DNA of 64,000 nucleotides from JAGVSZ01 sp963716855 (GCA_963716855.1 CAVQUV010000018.1:1-64000); one strand, 5' to 3'; positions 28,341 through 36,581 are shown, counted from the stretch's first letter. Notes: a model not told the origin generated them from the letters alone. Numbers and translations are program-made.

Positions 28341-31300
28341 CTATTCGAATTGGTGTCGGATGCGCCGAACGTCGTCGGGTTCTAGCGTTGTGTAGATTAA
28401 GTGAGGCGGTTGGGCCGAATTGCGCAGCTCGATGCGATGCCTCCCGGGCGGGAGGTCGACGGTCTTGACGGGCGGCGTCGTTCCGTGCAGCTTGCCGTCG
28501 ACATAGATTTCGCCCCAAGGAGAAACGTCGAAAACAAGGGTGGCGATCTTGGCCGGCGGGGGCAGCGGCGCCGACGCCGGCTCCGTGGCGAGGGCTACCG
28601 CCGGCGGCTCGATTTCCTGTTCCGTGGCGCTGCCGCTTGCGACCGCCGATCGAGACGGCTTCCTAGCAGGCGCTTTGCTCGCTCGCTTTTTCGGCTCAGG
28701 CTCTGACGCCGCCTCCTTCGGCTCAGGCGCTGACGCCGAGAGGCGCGGCTCGTCCGGAATCGATGGTTCGAACGTGATTGCAGTTGCTGGTTCTTCGCTC
28801 GGCGTCGCGCTGTCCGCCTCGCTCGAGCCCAAGGACTGCCGCCACTGCCACAGGAAGCCGCTTCCCGCAACGGCGAGGATGAGGACAGTTAGAGCGTAGG
28901 TCGGAAGACGCAGTTTCGCCCGTTGCGGCGCGCCTCGATGACCCGGCATCAGCACTACGTTGCGATCGTCGGATGCGCGCTCATCCGTCGTTCCCGCGGC
29001 GCCGGACACCCCCTCGTCGCGGGCGTGCGCTGTAAGCACCCCGTCGACCTCCTCGCCCAGCTCCCCAAGGGGGTGAACGAGGATTTCGGCGCTCGGCGCG
29101 CGGTCGTCGCCTCGATGACCCGGCATCAGCACTACGTTGCGATCGTCGGATGCGCGCTCATCCGTCGTTCCCGCGGCGCCGGACACCCCCTCGTCGCGGG
29201 CGTGCGCTGTAAGCACCCCGTCGACCTCCTCGCCCAGCTCCCCAAGGGGGTGAACGAGGATTTCGGCGCTCGGCGCGCGGTCGTCGCCTCGATGACCCGG
29301 CATCAGCACTACGTTGCGATCGTCGGATGCGCGCTCATCCGTCGTTCCCGCGGCGCCGGACACCCCCTCGTCGCGGGCGTGCGCTGTAAGCACCCCGTCG
29401 ACCTCCTCGCCCAGCTCCCCAAGGGGGTGAACGAGGATTTCGGCGCTCGGCGCGCGGTCGTCGCCTCGATGACCCGGCATCAGCACTACGTTGCGATCGT
29501 CGGATGCGCGCTCATCCGTCGTTCCCGCGGCGCCGGACACCCCCTCGTCGCGGGCGTGCGCTGTAAGCACCCCGTCGACCTCCTCGCCCAGCTCCCCAAG
29601 GGGGTGAACGAGGATTTCGGCGCTCGGCGCGCGGTCGTCGCCTCGATGACCCGGCATCAGCACTACGTTGCGATCGTCGGATGCGCGCTCATCCGTCGTT
29701 CCCGCGGCGCCGGACACCCCCTCGTCGCGGGCGTGCGCTGTAAGCACCCCGTCGACCTCCTCGCCCAGCTCCCCAAGGGGGTGAACGAGGATTTCGGCGC
29801 TCGGCGCGCGGTCGTCGCCTCGATGAGCCGGCATCAGCACTACGTTGCGATCGTCGGATGCGCGCTCATCCGTCGTTCCCGCGGCGCCGGACACCCCCTC
29901 GTCGCGGGCGTGCGCTGTAAGCACCCCGTCGACCTCCTCGCCCAGCTCCCCAAGGGGGTGAACGAGGATTTCGGCGCTCGGCGCGCGGTCGTCGCCTCGA
30001 TGAGCCGGCATCAGCACTACGTTGCGATCGTCGGATGCGCGCTCATCCGTCGTTCCCGCGGCGCCGGACACCCCCTCGTCGCGGGCGTGCGCTGTAAGCA
30101 CCCCGTCGACCTCCTCGCCCAGCTCCCCAAGGGGGTGAACGAGGATTTCGGCGCTCGGCGCGCGGTCGTCGCCTCGATGAGCCGGCATCAGCACTACGTT
30201 GCGATCGTCGGATGCGCGCTCATCCGTCGTTCCCGCGGCGCCGGACACCCCCTCGTCGCGGGCGTGCGCTGTAAGCACCCCGTCGACCTCCTCGCCCAGC
30301 TCCCCAAGGGGGTGAACGAGGATTTCGGCGCTCGGCGCGCGGTCGTCGCCTCGATGAGCCGGCATCAGCACTACGTTGCGATCGTCGGATGCGCGCTCAT
30401 CCGTCGTTCCCGCGGCGCCGGACACCCCCTCGTCGCGGGCGTGCGCTGTAAGCACCCCGTCGACCTCCTCGCCCAGCTCCCCAAGGGGGTGAACGAGGAT
30501 TTCGGCGCTCGGCGCGCGGTCGTCGCCTCGATGAGCCGGCATCAGCACTACGTTGCGATCGTCGGATGCGCGCTCATCCGTCGTTCCCGCGGCGCCGGAC
30601 ACCCCCTCGTCGCGGGCGTGCGCTGTAAGCACCCCGTCGACCTCCTCGCCCAGCTCCCCAAGGGGGTGAACGAGGATTTCGGCGCTCGGCGCGCGGTCGT
30701 CGCCTCGATGAGCCGGCATCAGCACTACGTTGCGATCGTCGGATGCGCGCTCATCCGTCGTTCCCGCGGCGCCGGACACCCCCTCGTCGCGGGCGTGCGC
30801 TGTAAGCACCCCGTCGACCTCCTCGCCCAGCCTCCGAAGGCAGCGAGCGAGTATCTCGGCGCTCGGACCGCGGTCGAAGCGACGCTTCGCGAGCATGTTC
30901 CACACCAGCAAGTCCACCATGGGAGCCACACACGCATTCACTTCGCTCGGCAGCGGTGGCTCGGCCTCCAGCACGTTCCGCATGATCTCGTCCGGTGAGT
31001 CTCCGCTGAATGGCCGTTCGCCGGTGAGCATCTCGTAGAGCACGACGCCGAGGGAGAAGATGTCGGAGCGCCCGTCGATCGTCGCGTCGCAGCGAATCGC
31101 CTCCGGCGACATGTAGCTCAAGCACGCGGCGTGGTTCGGCGAGGCGAGGGCCGCGTCCCGGAGCGGCGCCATGCCGAAGTCCGTGATCTTCGCGCGGTCG
31201 TCGGCAAAGACGAAGATGTTCGAGGGATTCAGGTAGCGATGCACGACCCCGCGTTCGTGCGCGTAAGCCAGACCGGAGGCGAGCTCCGTAGCCATCCGGA

Positions 31301-31643
31301 GGCTGCGCGGCAGGCCGGGAAACGGCGACTCGTCGAGCACTCGTCGAAGGGTGCGCCCCTCGAGACGCTCCATGGCGATGTAGAGGCTGCCGTCGCTATC
31401 GCCGGCGTCGTAGACCCTGACGATGTTCGGGTGCCTGAGTCGCCATTCCGGCATCGCCTCGGTCAGGAAGCGCAGCGGCTCGGCCGCTGAAATCGGCGCC
31501 CACAACGAAGGCTCGATGAGCTTCAGCGCTACCCGATCGTCGGTGAGTAGATCGCGCGCGTCGTAGACAATGCTGATTGCCCCCCGGCCGAGCTCGCCGA
31601 GGATTTCGTAGCGATCGAGCGTGTTCACGTTCACGGGAACCAC
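28341..31643 (-). CDS. Membrane Ser/Thr kinase-like protein with 59-residue tandem repeats and PEGA-like domain
   Basis: A roughly 1100-residue protein. Order: a kinase-like domain (about 10-270); about eleven near-identical 59-residue repeats (260-915); one membrane helix (YALTVLILAVAGSGFLWQW); a Lys/Ala/Pro-rich stretch; and a C-terminal PEGA-like domain (GEIYVDGKLHGTTPPV). Kinase features present are the glycine loop (LGRGAISIVY), Lys41 in VALKL and DFG at 155-157. The catalytic loop reads HRYLNPSN, not HRDLKPSN: the catalytic Asp is Tyr136 (codon 31233-31235) and the following Lys is Asn. It is therefore a predicted pseudokinase, or an enzyme disabled by one G-to-T change. The first repeat begins inside the last kinase helix (SAEILARCLRRLGEEVDG). 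The start is probably GTG; no strong ribosome binding site is seen. Confidence 0.85.
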   Translation of the reverse strand: MVPVNVNTLDRYEILGELGRGAISIVYDARDLLTDDRVALKLIEPSLWAPISAAEPLRFLTEAMPEWRLRHPNIVRVYDAGDSDGSLYIAMERLEGRTLRRVLDESPFPGLPRSLRMATELASGLAYAHERGVVHRYLNPSNIFVFADDRAKITDFGMAPLRDAALASPNHAACLSYMSPEAIRCDATIDGRSDIFSLGVVLYEMLTGERPFSGDSPDEIMRNVLEAEPPLPSEVNACVAPMVDLLVWNMLAKRRFDRGPSAEILARCLRRLGEEVDGVLTAHARDEGVSGAAGTTDERASDDRNVVLMPAHRGDDRAPSAEILVHPLGELGEEVDGVLTAHARDEGVSGAAGTTDERASDDRNVVLMPAHRGDDRAPSAEILVHPLGELGEEVDGVLTAHARDEGVSGAAGTTDERASDDRNVVLMPAHRGDDRAPSAEILVHPLGELGEEVDGVLTAHARDEGVSGAAGTTDERASDDRNVVLMPAHRGDDRAPSAEILVHPLGELGEEVDGVLTAHARDEGVSGAAGTTDERASDDRNVVLMPAHRGDDRAPSAEILVHPLGELGEEVDGVLTAHARDEGVSGAAGTTDERASDDRNVVLMPAHRGDDRAPSAEILVHPLGELGEEVDGVLTAHARDEGVSGAAGTTDERASDDRNVVLMPGHRGDDRAPSAEILVHPLGELGEEVDGVLTAHARDEGVSGAAGTTDERASDDRNVVLMPGHRGDDRAPSAEILVHPLGELGEEVDGVLTAHARDEGVSGAAGTTDERASDDRNVVLMPGHRGDDRAPSAEILVHPLGELGEEVDGVLTAHARDEGVSGAAGTTDERASDDRNVVLMPGHRGDDRAPSAEILVHPLGELGEEVDGVLTAHARDEGVSGAAGTTDERASDDRNVVLMPGHRGAPQRAKLRLPTYALTVLILAVAGSGFLWQWRQSLGSSEADSATPSEEPATAITFEPSIPDEPRLSASAPEPKEAASEPEPKKRASKAPARKPSRSAVASGSATEQEIEPPAVALATEPASAPLPPPAKIATLVFDVSPWGEIYVDGKLHGTTPPVKTVDLPPGRHRIELRNSAQPPHLIYTTLEPDDVRRIRHQFE
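28933..30831. repeat. 177-bp tandem repeat array (ten full copies plus one partial)
   Basis: The unit starting CCTCGATGA recurs at 28933, 29110, 29287, 29464, 29641, 29818, 29995, 30172, 30349, 30526 and 30703, an exact period of 177 bases (59 codons). I see no difference between full copies except one base: the five left copies read GATGACC and the six right ones GATGAGC, giving Gly or Ala in MP[G/A]HRG. The eleventh copy diverges after 30831 into the kinase-domain end. The array keeps the kinase frame open on the minus strand and also leaves an open frame on the plus strand. Confidence 0.95.
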
Positions 31644-31929
31644 TTGGTGGGTCAGCGACCGTGCTAAGCACGACCAGCTTACGCCACGCGCGCTCGCTGC
31701 TCAAGCGCTCGGCGAGTGCCAGAGAGTCGCAGCGTCAGGCCATCGAGGGGTGGCGGGAAGGGACTCCCGGCAAAGGCGTCCGACTCACCCGCCAGACGGG
31801 AACCCGCCACTAACTCTTCGCTTGTTGATGACCAAAGGCGTAACCACCGAGGCCGCGTGCCTCGACATGCGTGAGATCAGGCACTGGATTTGTCCGAACG
31901 AAGAGCTCTGGCTGCCACGCTATTCGCCA

Positions 31930-32475
31930 TCATTGCCTCCCGTCGTCGGCGCTGAAGATGACTGTTGTGAACATCGGTGCATCGGCCTTCGCGCCCACCG
32001 GCAGACCGTCGTAGGTGATCGTGTAATTCATCGGATTCCAAGTAAGTCCGGCCGAAAGCGCACCGGACTTGAGCGTGATCACGAGCGGATCTGAATCCGG
32101 ATCGCGCACGAAATCTAGCATCGACACCACCGCAGGAACGCCTTCCACGAACTCGATTGTAGTTACCGGCCCCCATATCGGAGCACGGTTGACAGTCGGG
32201 GGTGGCAGACTCGGGTCGAGTGGCGCACTCGGGAAGGGTGGCGCACTCGGGTCGAGTGGCGCACTCGGGAAGGGTGGCGCACTCGGGTCGAGTGGCGCAC
32301 TCGGGAAGGGTGGCGCACTCGGGTCGAGTGGCGCACTCGGGAAGGGTGGCGCACTCGGGTCGAGTGGCGCACTCGGGTCGAGTGGCGCACTCTGGCCGTA
32401 GGCCAAGCCCGCGCTGAGGACGCATGCGATCAGCGACGAAGCGACGACGCCGAGAATCTTCAGGCGGGGGCCCAT
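31930..32475 (-). CDS. Secreted Pro-rich hexapeptide-repeat protein with cadherin/Ig-like domain
   Basis: About 181 residues. A signal peptide (ILGVVASSLIACVLSAGLAYG) is followed by about ten six-residue repeats alternating SAPLDP and SAPPFP, then a domain of about 95 residues (NRAPIWGPVTTIEFVEGVP, then DPDSDPLVITLKSGALSAGL). That domain resembles putative Ig/dystroglycan-type cadherin-like modules (He_PIG/CADG). Such modules mediate extracellular adhesion; here one module is present and ends abruptly at DDGRQ, suggesting a truncated product of a longer family. AAGGAG lies eight bases before the ATG. Function is unknown. Confidence 0.7.
   Translation of the reverse strand: MGPRLKILGVVASSLIACVLSAGLAYGQSAPLDPSAPLDPSAPPFPSAPLDPSAPPFPSAPLDPSAPPFPSAPLDPSAPPFPSAPLDPSLPPPTVNRAPIWGPVTTIEFVEGVPAVVSMLDFVRDPDSDPLVITLKSGALSAGLTWNPMNYTITYDGLPVGAKADAPMFTTVIFSADDGRQ
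32213..32392. repeat. 18/36-bp repeats encoding the SAPLDP/SAPPFP tract
   Basis: An 18-bp unit (GTGGCGCACTCGGGTCGA) alternates with a variant (GTGGCGCACTCGGGAAGG), giving 36-bp higher-order units copied about four times. It lies inside the secreted-protein gene and keeps the frame. There are no spacers between units, so it is not a CRISPR array. Confidence 0.85.
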
Positions 32476-33034
32476 AGCCAAACTCCTTTGCGTTTGGCGC
32501 TGGCGGTAGGCGGACGCGATTGAGGCACGCGCGTAAGAGCGGAGTGCGCACCGCTCGCCGACCGTTTGCGCGGCTTGCTGTCGTTGAGTCAGTTTTTGCG
32601 CATTCTCTTACGCCTGAGTGCAATAGGATTCACCCTCGGTAGCACCCACACTTCAGGCGCCGGACGCGCAGGCTTGCCTCGTTGCCGCGGCGCGCGGACC
32701 CGCTCATCTCTTGCGCCTAACCAGGCGCGCGCCCTGCAAGGCTTGCACGCGATTCCGATATCACATTGCCAGTCATTTTTTCAACTGGCTAGCCAGCGTG
32801 AGCCCCTCCGGGGCAAGCTGCACTGAGTAGCACTCGCGAACAAGGACGTCCCAGACACCGCCGCATCGTCGGATCGCTTTACAAATGATCGCCAGCGTCC
32901 TTGCAGATGTTTCGTAGGCCACTGATTTCTCTAGTCAATTCAGATTGGTATAGCACATGCTTTCCAATTCGCTGCAGCAGTCAATGCCTTCGGAATGGGT
33001 TTTTTGGCGAGAGCAAGAAACCGGGGAAATCGCA
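32476..33034. other. Intergenic region between the Pro-rich and PEP-CTERM genes
   Basis: No complete gene is seen. It contains a 9-bp inverted repeat GCGTAAGAG (32531) / CTCTTACGC (32605) upstream of the Pro-rich gene. At 32814-32833 it holds a 20-bp copy, with one mismatch, of the 3' end of the PEP-CTERM gene (CAAGCTGCACTGAGTAGCAC). A sigma-54-like site lies at 32946. The duplicated 3' end suggests that a second PEP-CTERM gene once ended at 32826. Confidence 0.5.
32946..32961 (+). promoter_or_regulatory. Possible sigma-54 (-24/-12) promoter
   Basis: TTGG at 32945-32948 and TGCT at 32958-32961 place GG and GC exactly ten bases apart, the invariant spacing of RpoN promoters, with a fair match to TGGCACG-N4-TTGCW. 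It lies 74 bases upstream of the PEP-CTERM start. Several PEP-CTERM systems are controlled by PrsK-PrsR and RpoN, which fits, but no regulator is in the window. Confidence 0.4.
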
Positions 33035-33601
33035 ATGTACAGGCACGTTTCGTCGCTACTCGCATTGCTCGCGTTGGTGGGTGGGATGTTGACCACCGGC
33101 GCTATCCACGCTGCGCCGATCTATGCCGACACTCTCGTCACCCAGTCGAACACCACGGCATTCGGCAGCGGTCTCGTCACTGGCGCCCCCGATGGGGGAG
33201 GTCGATGGCTCGGCTCGACTTTTGATCCGCCTGCTCTGCTCGGCTCGCTGACGGTGTCCTTCCCCGTCGCGTTGGCAGACGGGGCGGGAGCGGACATCAC
33301 CATTATTGACGTTGTGTCTTCGGCCAATGAGACCTTCAGCGTCGAGGTGAGCTCGGATAACATTTCGTACACCCTGATCGGGGGATTCAGCGCCACGAAC
33401 AACAACGTGGACATCGCCGGCGCCTTCACGGGGCCGATCAACTTCGTCCGCCTGACGAACACGAGCCAGTTGGTATCAGCCGACATCGATGCAGTGTTCG
33501 GTAATTTCCAGTTCCAACGCGTGCCGGAACCAGCCAGCCTCGCACTTCTAGGTGTAGCCCTCGCCGGCCTTGGCTTCTCTCGCCGCCGCAAGTTGCACTG
33601 A
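33035..33601 (+). CDS. PEP-CTERM sorting-domain protein
   Basis: A 188-residue exported protein. It has a signal peptide (LLALLALVGGMLTTGAIHA), a Ser/Thr/Asn-rich beta domain of about 130 residues and a C-terminal sorting signal VPEPASLALLGVALAGLG followed by SRRRKLH. The PEP motif is cut by an exosortase during export, and such proteins commonly associate with exopolysaccharide and flocs. The exosortase itself is not in the window. GGGGAAA precedes the ATG. The middle domain may be a discoidin/F5-8-like fold (SVEVSSDNISYTLIGG, FVRLTN), which would suggest carbohydrate binding; this is tentative. Confidence 0.9.
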   Translation: MYRHVSSLLALLALVGGMLTTGAIHAAPIYADTLVTQSNTTAFGSGLVTGAPDGGGRWLGSTFDPPALLGSLTVSFPVALADGAGADITIIDVVSSANETFSVEVSSDNISYTLIGGFSATNNNVDIAGAFTGPINFVRLTNTSQLVSADIDAVFGNFQFQRVPEPASLALLGVALAGLGFSRRRKLH

Positions 33602-33718
33602 GTAGCACCTAGCGCAGCAGGACCCCGCCCGCGTGGCGGGGATTTCGATTGTGCGACTCACGGGCGGTTCGCCAGCTTGTCGGCCAGCGCGTGAACGTCG
33701 GGGACGCTCGGGTAGCTG

Positions 33719-35770
33719 TCAGCTTACTCGCGGTTCGCTGACGGATCCGACTCTAGCCAGGAGCGGGAAGGCAAGCTGCGTCGACTCGCGCGTCACGCGC
33801 GGGCCGGGCGGCGCGAGCTGTCCGTAGGCCGAGATTACGGCTGTCGGGAGTCGACCCACGATCGCGACGAGATCGCTCATCCGCACACCCTGCCGCAGCA
33901 GGAATAGGATGTAGGCGTGGCGCAGCGCCGCAGGCGTCACCTCGTCGGGACGTGCAAGCCCGGCGTCGTGCGCAGCGCAGAGCAGGTCGGCCTCCAACTC
34001 GTCGCGCGAAACGGCGTCGCCGGATGTCGTTGTAAGCAGCGGAGTACCCGGCGCGAGGCCGCACGCCTGCAACTGGTGCAGCGTCGCGGGTTGCAACACG
34101 ATCTCTCGCGGCGATGCGCTGCGAACGCGCATGCGTCCGGCGGCGAGATCCACGTCGTCGCTGGTCGACGCCAGCAGCTCATCGGCACTGGGGCCGCTAA
34201 GCAGCAGCAGGATCGCCACCCGCGTTCGCGGTGCGGAGGCCTCCCACAACGCGAAAAGCTCCTGCTCGCTCAGCTCTCGGGACGGCAGAGGATCCGCGCC
34301 AAGCAGGGGATAAGAGGACGACTCGAGCACGGGCGTCAGTGTCGTCCGGGGCAACAGTTGCGCCTGAGGGGGGCCGACCGGCAAGCCGTGCAGAGTGATC
34401 GGCTGGGAGATGAGCACCGCAGGCTGGCGATCCGACCGGTTGAAGAGCTCGACCAGCCCCATCGCGAACAAAGCGAAAAGCAGCGAGCCGCCGAGCGACA
34501 GCAGGGCATCGCGCACGTAGTCGGGGCGCCATGCGCGATCCGGCCGCGCCGCAGCCTGAAGCACTGCGATGGAGGGCGAGCGGGACTTCTCGCTCGCCTC
34601 GAGACTCGCCTTGCGCTGTGCGCGGTCGCGGTACAGCCGCTCGAGCTCGGCGAGCTCGTCGCGCATCGCCTTGTACTGGTTCAGCCGCGCCGTGAAGAGC
34701 TGGACGGTCTGCCGGTCGCTGGCGATCTGCTGTTGCAGCCGGGTCGCCGCCTCGCGCGCGCTCGCCACCTCCTCTTGCGCTTCCGCCAACGCGGCCTGCC
34801 CGGCGGCCTCGCGCTCCACCTTGATCTGCTGCTCAAGCTCCGTCAGCTGCGCGCGCTGCGCCTTGGCAGTGGGATCGAGTGCGAGGTAATCGGCGGTAAA
34901 GTTCCGTTCGAGCTCGCGCAGCTGCGCCTTGAGCGCCGACGCGCGTTGCTCGAGATTTGCGAGCGTGGGATGGTCCCGCGTTCGCACGACGCTCTTGCCG
35001 GCGGCTGCCGACTGCATCAGCGAACGCAGCCTGCCTTCCGCAGTGGCGACCTTGTCGTTGGCGAGGTTAAGCGACGTGTTGAGACCACGAACGCGGGAGA
35101 GGACCTCGTTCTCTTCGTTCTCGGCCGAGACGATGCCGTTACGCGAACGGAAGTTCTCGACCTCCTTCCGCTTTTCGGCGACTTGGGCCTCGAGGCGCTT
35201 CGCCTCTTCGCTCGCGCGCGCGAGCGCGTCGCCCGACGTCGAGCCGAAAGACTCGCTCAGCCGCTCGCGGTAGACGGAAACCAACGTGTTCAACAGCGGC
35301 GCAACGAACTCGCGCTCGGGCAACGTGGCTGACACCTCCACCAGATTGGTCGCATCGTATGCTTCGACCTGGAGGGCCGCTTGCACGTCGCTCACCGGGT
35401 CACGATCACCGCGCGGGTACATCGTCCCGAGCCTTTGCAAGCGTTCGAGGGTCGCCTCGATGAGCGGTCGGCTGCGCAGCACCTGCGCCTCGGTGAGAAG
35501 CGGCCGCAACTGCTCTCCCGGAGTGTCCGCTTGGAAAGTTCCCGGCGCAGGTGGAACGTGCGCGTCGAGCACGCCGGGCGTAATCTGCACCTGCGTCGAT
35601 GCCCGATACTCGGCTGGCCGCAGAAAGGTGTACGCGAGGCTGGCCGTGCACGCGATTGCAAACGTCGAGGCAAACACGATCAGGCGGCGCCGGTTAGCGC
35701 GCTGAGCATTCGATCGCATCGGTATCGTGTTCGACAAGGACGGGTCGTGGAATAAGGGTGACAGGATCAT
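33719..35770 (-). CDS. Wzz/GumC-like polysaccharide copolymerase fused to a degenerate tyrosine-recombinase domain
   Basis: About 683 residues. The N-terminal half is a chain-length-determinant/GumC protein: a first membrane helix (LIVFASTFAIACTASLAYTF), a Wzz domain (LRPAEYRASTQVQITP), a long periplasmic coiled coil (about 170-420) and a second helix (LLSLGGSLLFALFAMGLVEL). The last 185 residues look like a tyrosine recombinase catalytic domain: ELSEQELFALWE, DVDLAAGRMRVRS, VTPAALRHAYILFLLRQGVR and AIVGRLPTAVISAYGQL. The first active-site arginine is missing (SGPSADELLA replaces a G-R-x-SEL motif) and the usual HxLRH is AALRH. LRH and a terminal tyrosine remain. Strand cutting is unlikely; a structural or DNA-binding cytoplasmic role is possible. 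Start uncertain (35719 is also possible). Confidence 0.8.
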   Translation of the reverse strand: MILSPLFHDPSLSNTIPMRSNAQRANRRRLIVFASTFAIACTASLAYTFLRPAEYRASTQVQITPGVLDAHVPPAPGTFQADTPGEQLRPLLTEAQVLRSRPLIEATLERLQRLGTMYPRGDRDPVSDVQAALQVEAYDATNLVEVSATLPEREFVAPLLNTLVSVYRERLSESFGSTSGDALARASEEAKRLEAQVAEKRKEVENFRSRNGIVSAENEENEVLSRVRGLNTSLNLANDKVATAEGRLRSLMQSAAAGKSVVRTRDHPTLANLEQRASALKAQLRELERNFTADYLALDPTAKAQRAQLTELEQQIKVEREAAGQAALAEAQEEVASAREAATRLQQQIASDRQTVQLFTARLNQYKAMRDELAELERLYRDRAQRKASLEASEKSRSPSIAVLQAAARPDRAWRPDYVRDALLSLGGSLLFALFAMGLVELFNRSDRQPAVLISQPITLHGLPVGPPQAQLLPRTTLTPVLESSSYPLLGADPLPSRELSEQELFALWEASAPRTRVAILLLLSGPSADELLASTSDDVDLAAGRMRVRSASPREIVLQPATLHQLQACGLAPGTPLLTTTSGDAVSRDELEADLLCAAHDAGLARPDEVTPAALRHAYILFLLRQGVRMSDLVAIVGRLPTAVISAYGQLAPPGPRVTRESTQLAFPLLARVGSVSEPRVS

Positions 35771-36035
35771 AGCCAAGGCCCGAGCTGGTTCGCCGTATTT
35801 CGGATGGGACGTCCAACCGTATCACGGCGCCCAGGGGGGCTCAACGCCAGTAAGCGTTATCCGGATTAGGCGCGATTAGGGCGCCCGCTGCAGCTGGGCG
35901 AGCTCGAGACGCACGTCCCGCAAATCCCAAACGATCGTCCTGGATTCCGGGATCGGTTTCTGGAAGGCTGATTTCGAGCTTACCGATCCTCAGGGTCGCA
36001 GGATTCTCCTAAAGGACGACGGCACCTGGAAGTAC

Positions 36036-36431
36036 TTGGAGTCGGCCAAGGGCGGAACGCAGGAGACCGCGGGCCTTCGGCTAGACGGAAAGTCGGAGCA
36101 GGGAAACGGTTGTCGCTTCGTCATTACCCTTGTGAACAACTTGCCGTACGAAATCGAAAGTTTCGTGCCCAGCTTCTCGGCGTATCGGTCGAACGGTGTC
36201 GTATACGATACCGTTTCAGTCCCGAGGTCCTTCACTTCCCTGAAGCCTGGAAACAGGCAGTCCCGAGAGTTCGAGTTCCACGGAATCAAGTGCGGGGAGA
36301 TAGCGCGTGTGCAGGTCGTGGGCGGGGATCGATGTTCAATGGGAAATCTGGGTCGCTTTTCCGACGCGAAAGGTGAATGCCTGGCTCGCATAAGCGTCGC
36401 GCCGAGCGATCTGGTCCGCTTCGACAAGTAG
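36036..36431 (+). CDS. Hypothetical secreted-type protein, 5' end missing
   Basis: The frame is open from 35880, after a TAG at 35877, but has no ATG or GTG. The first usable start is a TTG at 36036, giving 131 residues. Translation upstream of it reads TIVLDSGIGFWKADFELTD, then PQGRRILLKDDGTWKYLE. The 'G-R-x-LLKDDGTW' stretch is typical of exported DUF3157-like proteins, so the true N-terminus, including its signal peptide, appears lost or out of frame. The remaining domain (CRFVITLVNNLPYEIESFVP) is probably beta-rich. Function unknown. Confidence 0.5.
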   Translation: MESAKGGTQETAGLRLDGKSEQGNGCRFVITLVNNLPYEIESFVPSFSAYRSNGVVYDTVSVPRSFTSLKPGNRQSREFEFHGIKCGEIARVQVVGGDRCSMGNLGRFSDAKGECLARISVAPSDLVRFDK

Positions 36432-36581
36432 ATCCGTACCCCGTCTCCCGCGCCTGCCCTTGGGTGGAGCGGAAGGACGCGAAGCCGGTGCCGCCGTGGG
36501 AATGGCGGATGCTGCACAGAATGCACTCGGCTTGACAAAGTTTTGCTGTTGCCGAGAGCCGACTTAACTACTCTAGCGGCC

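Noticed and set aside
28933..30831. CRISPR array
   Set aside because: The units are 177 bp, directly abutting and coding, with no unique spacers and no cas genes nearby.
28923..30998. Long plus-strand open frame of 691 codons across the 177-bp array
   Set aside because: It exists only because the repeat length is a multiple of three. The minus-strand frame continues into clear kinase, membrane and PEGA-like domains, while the plus-strand frame has none.
32213..32392. CRISPR-like 36-bp repeats
   Set aside because: The units touch without spacers and encode a regular hexapeptide in a gene with a signal peptide.
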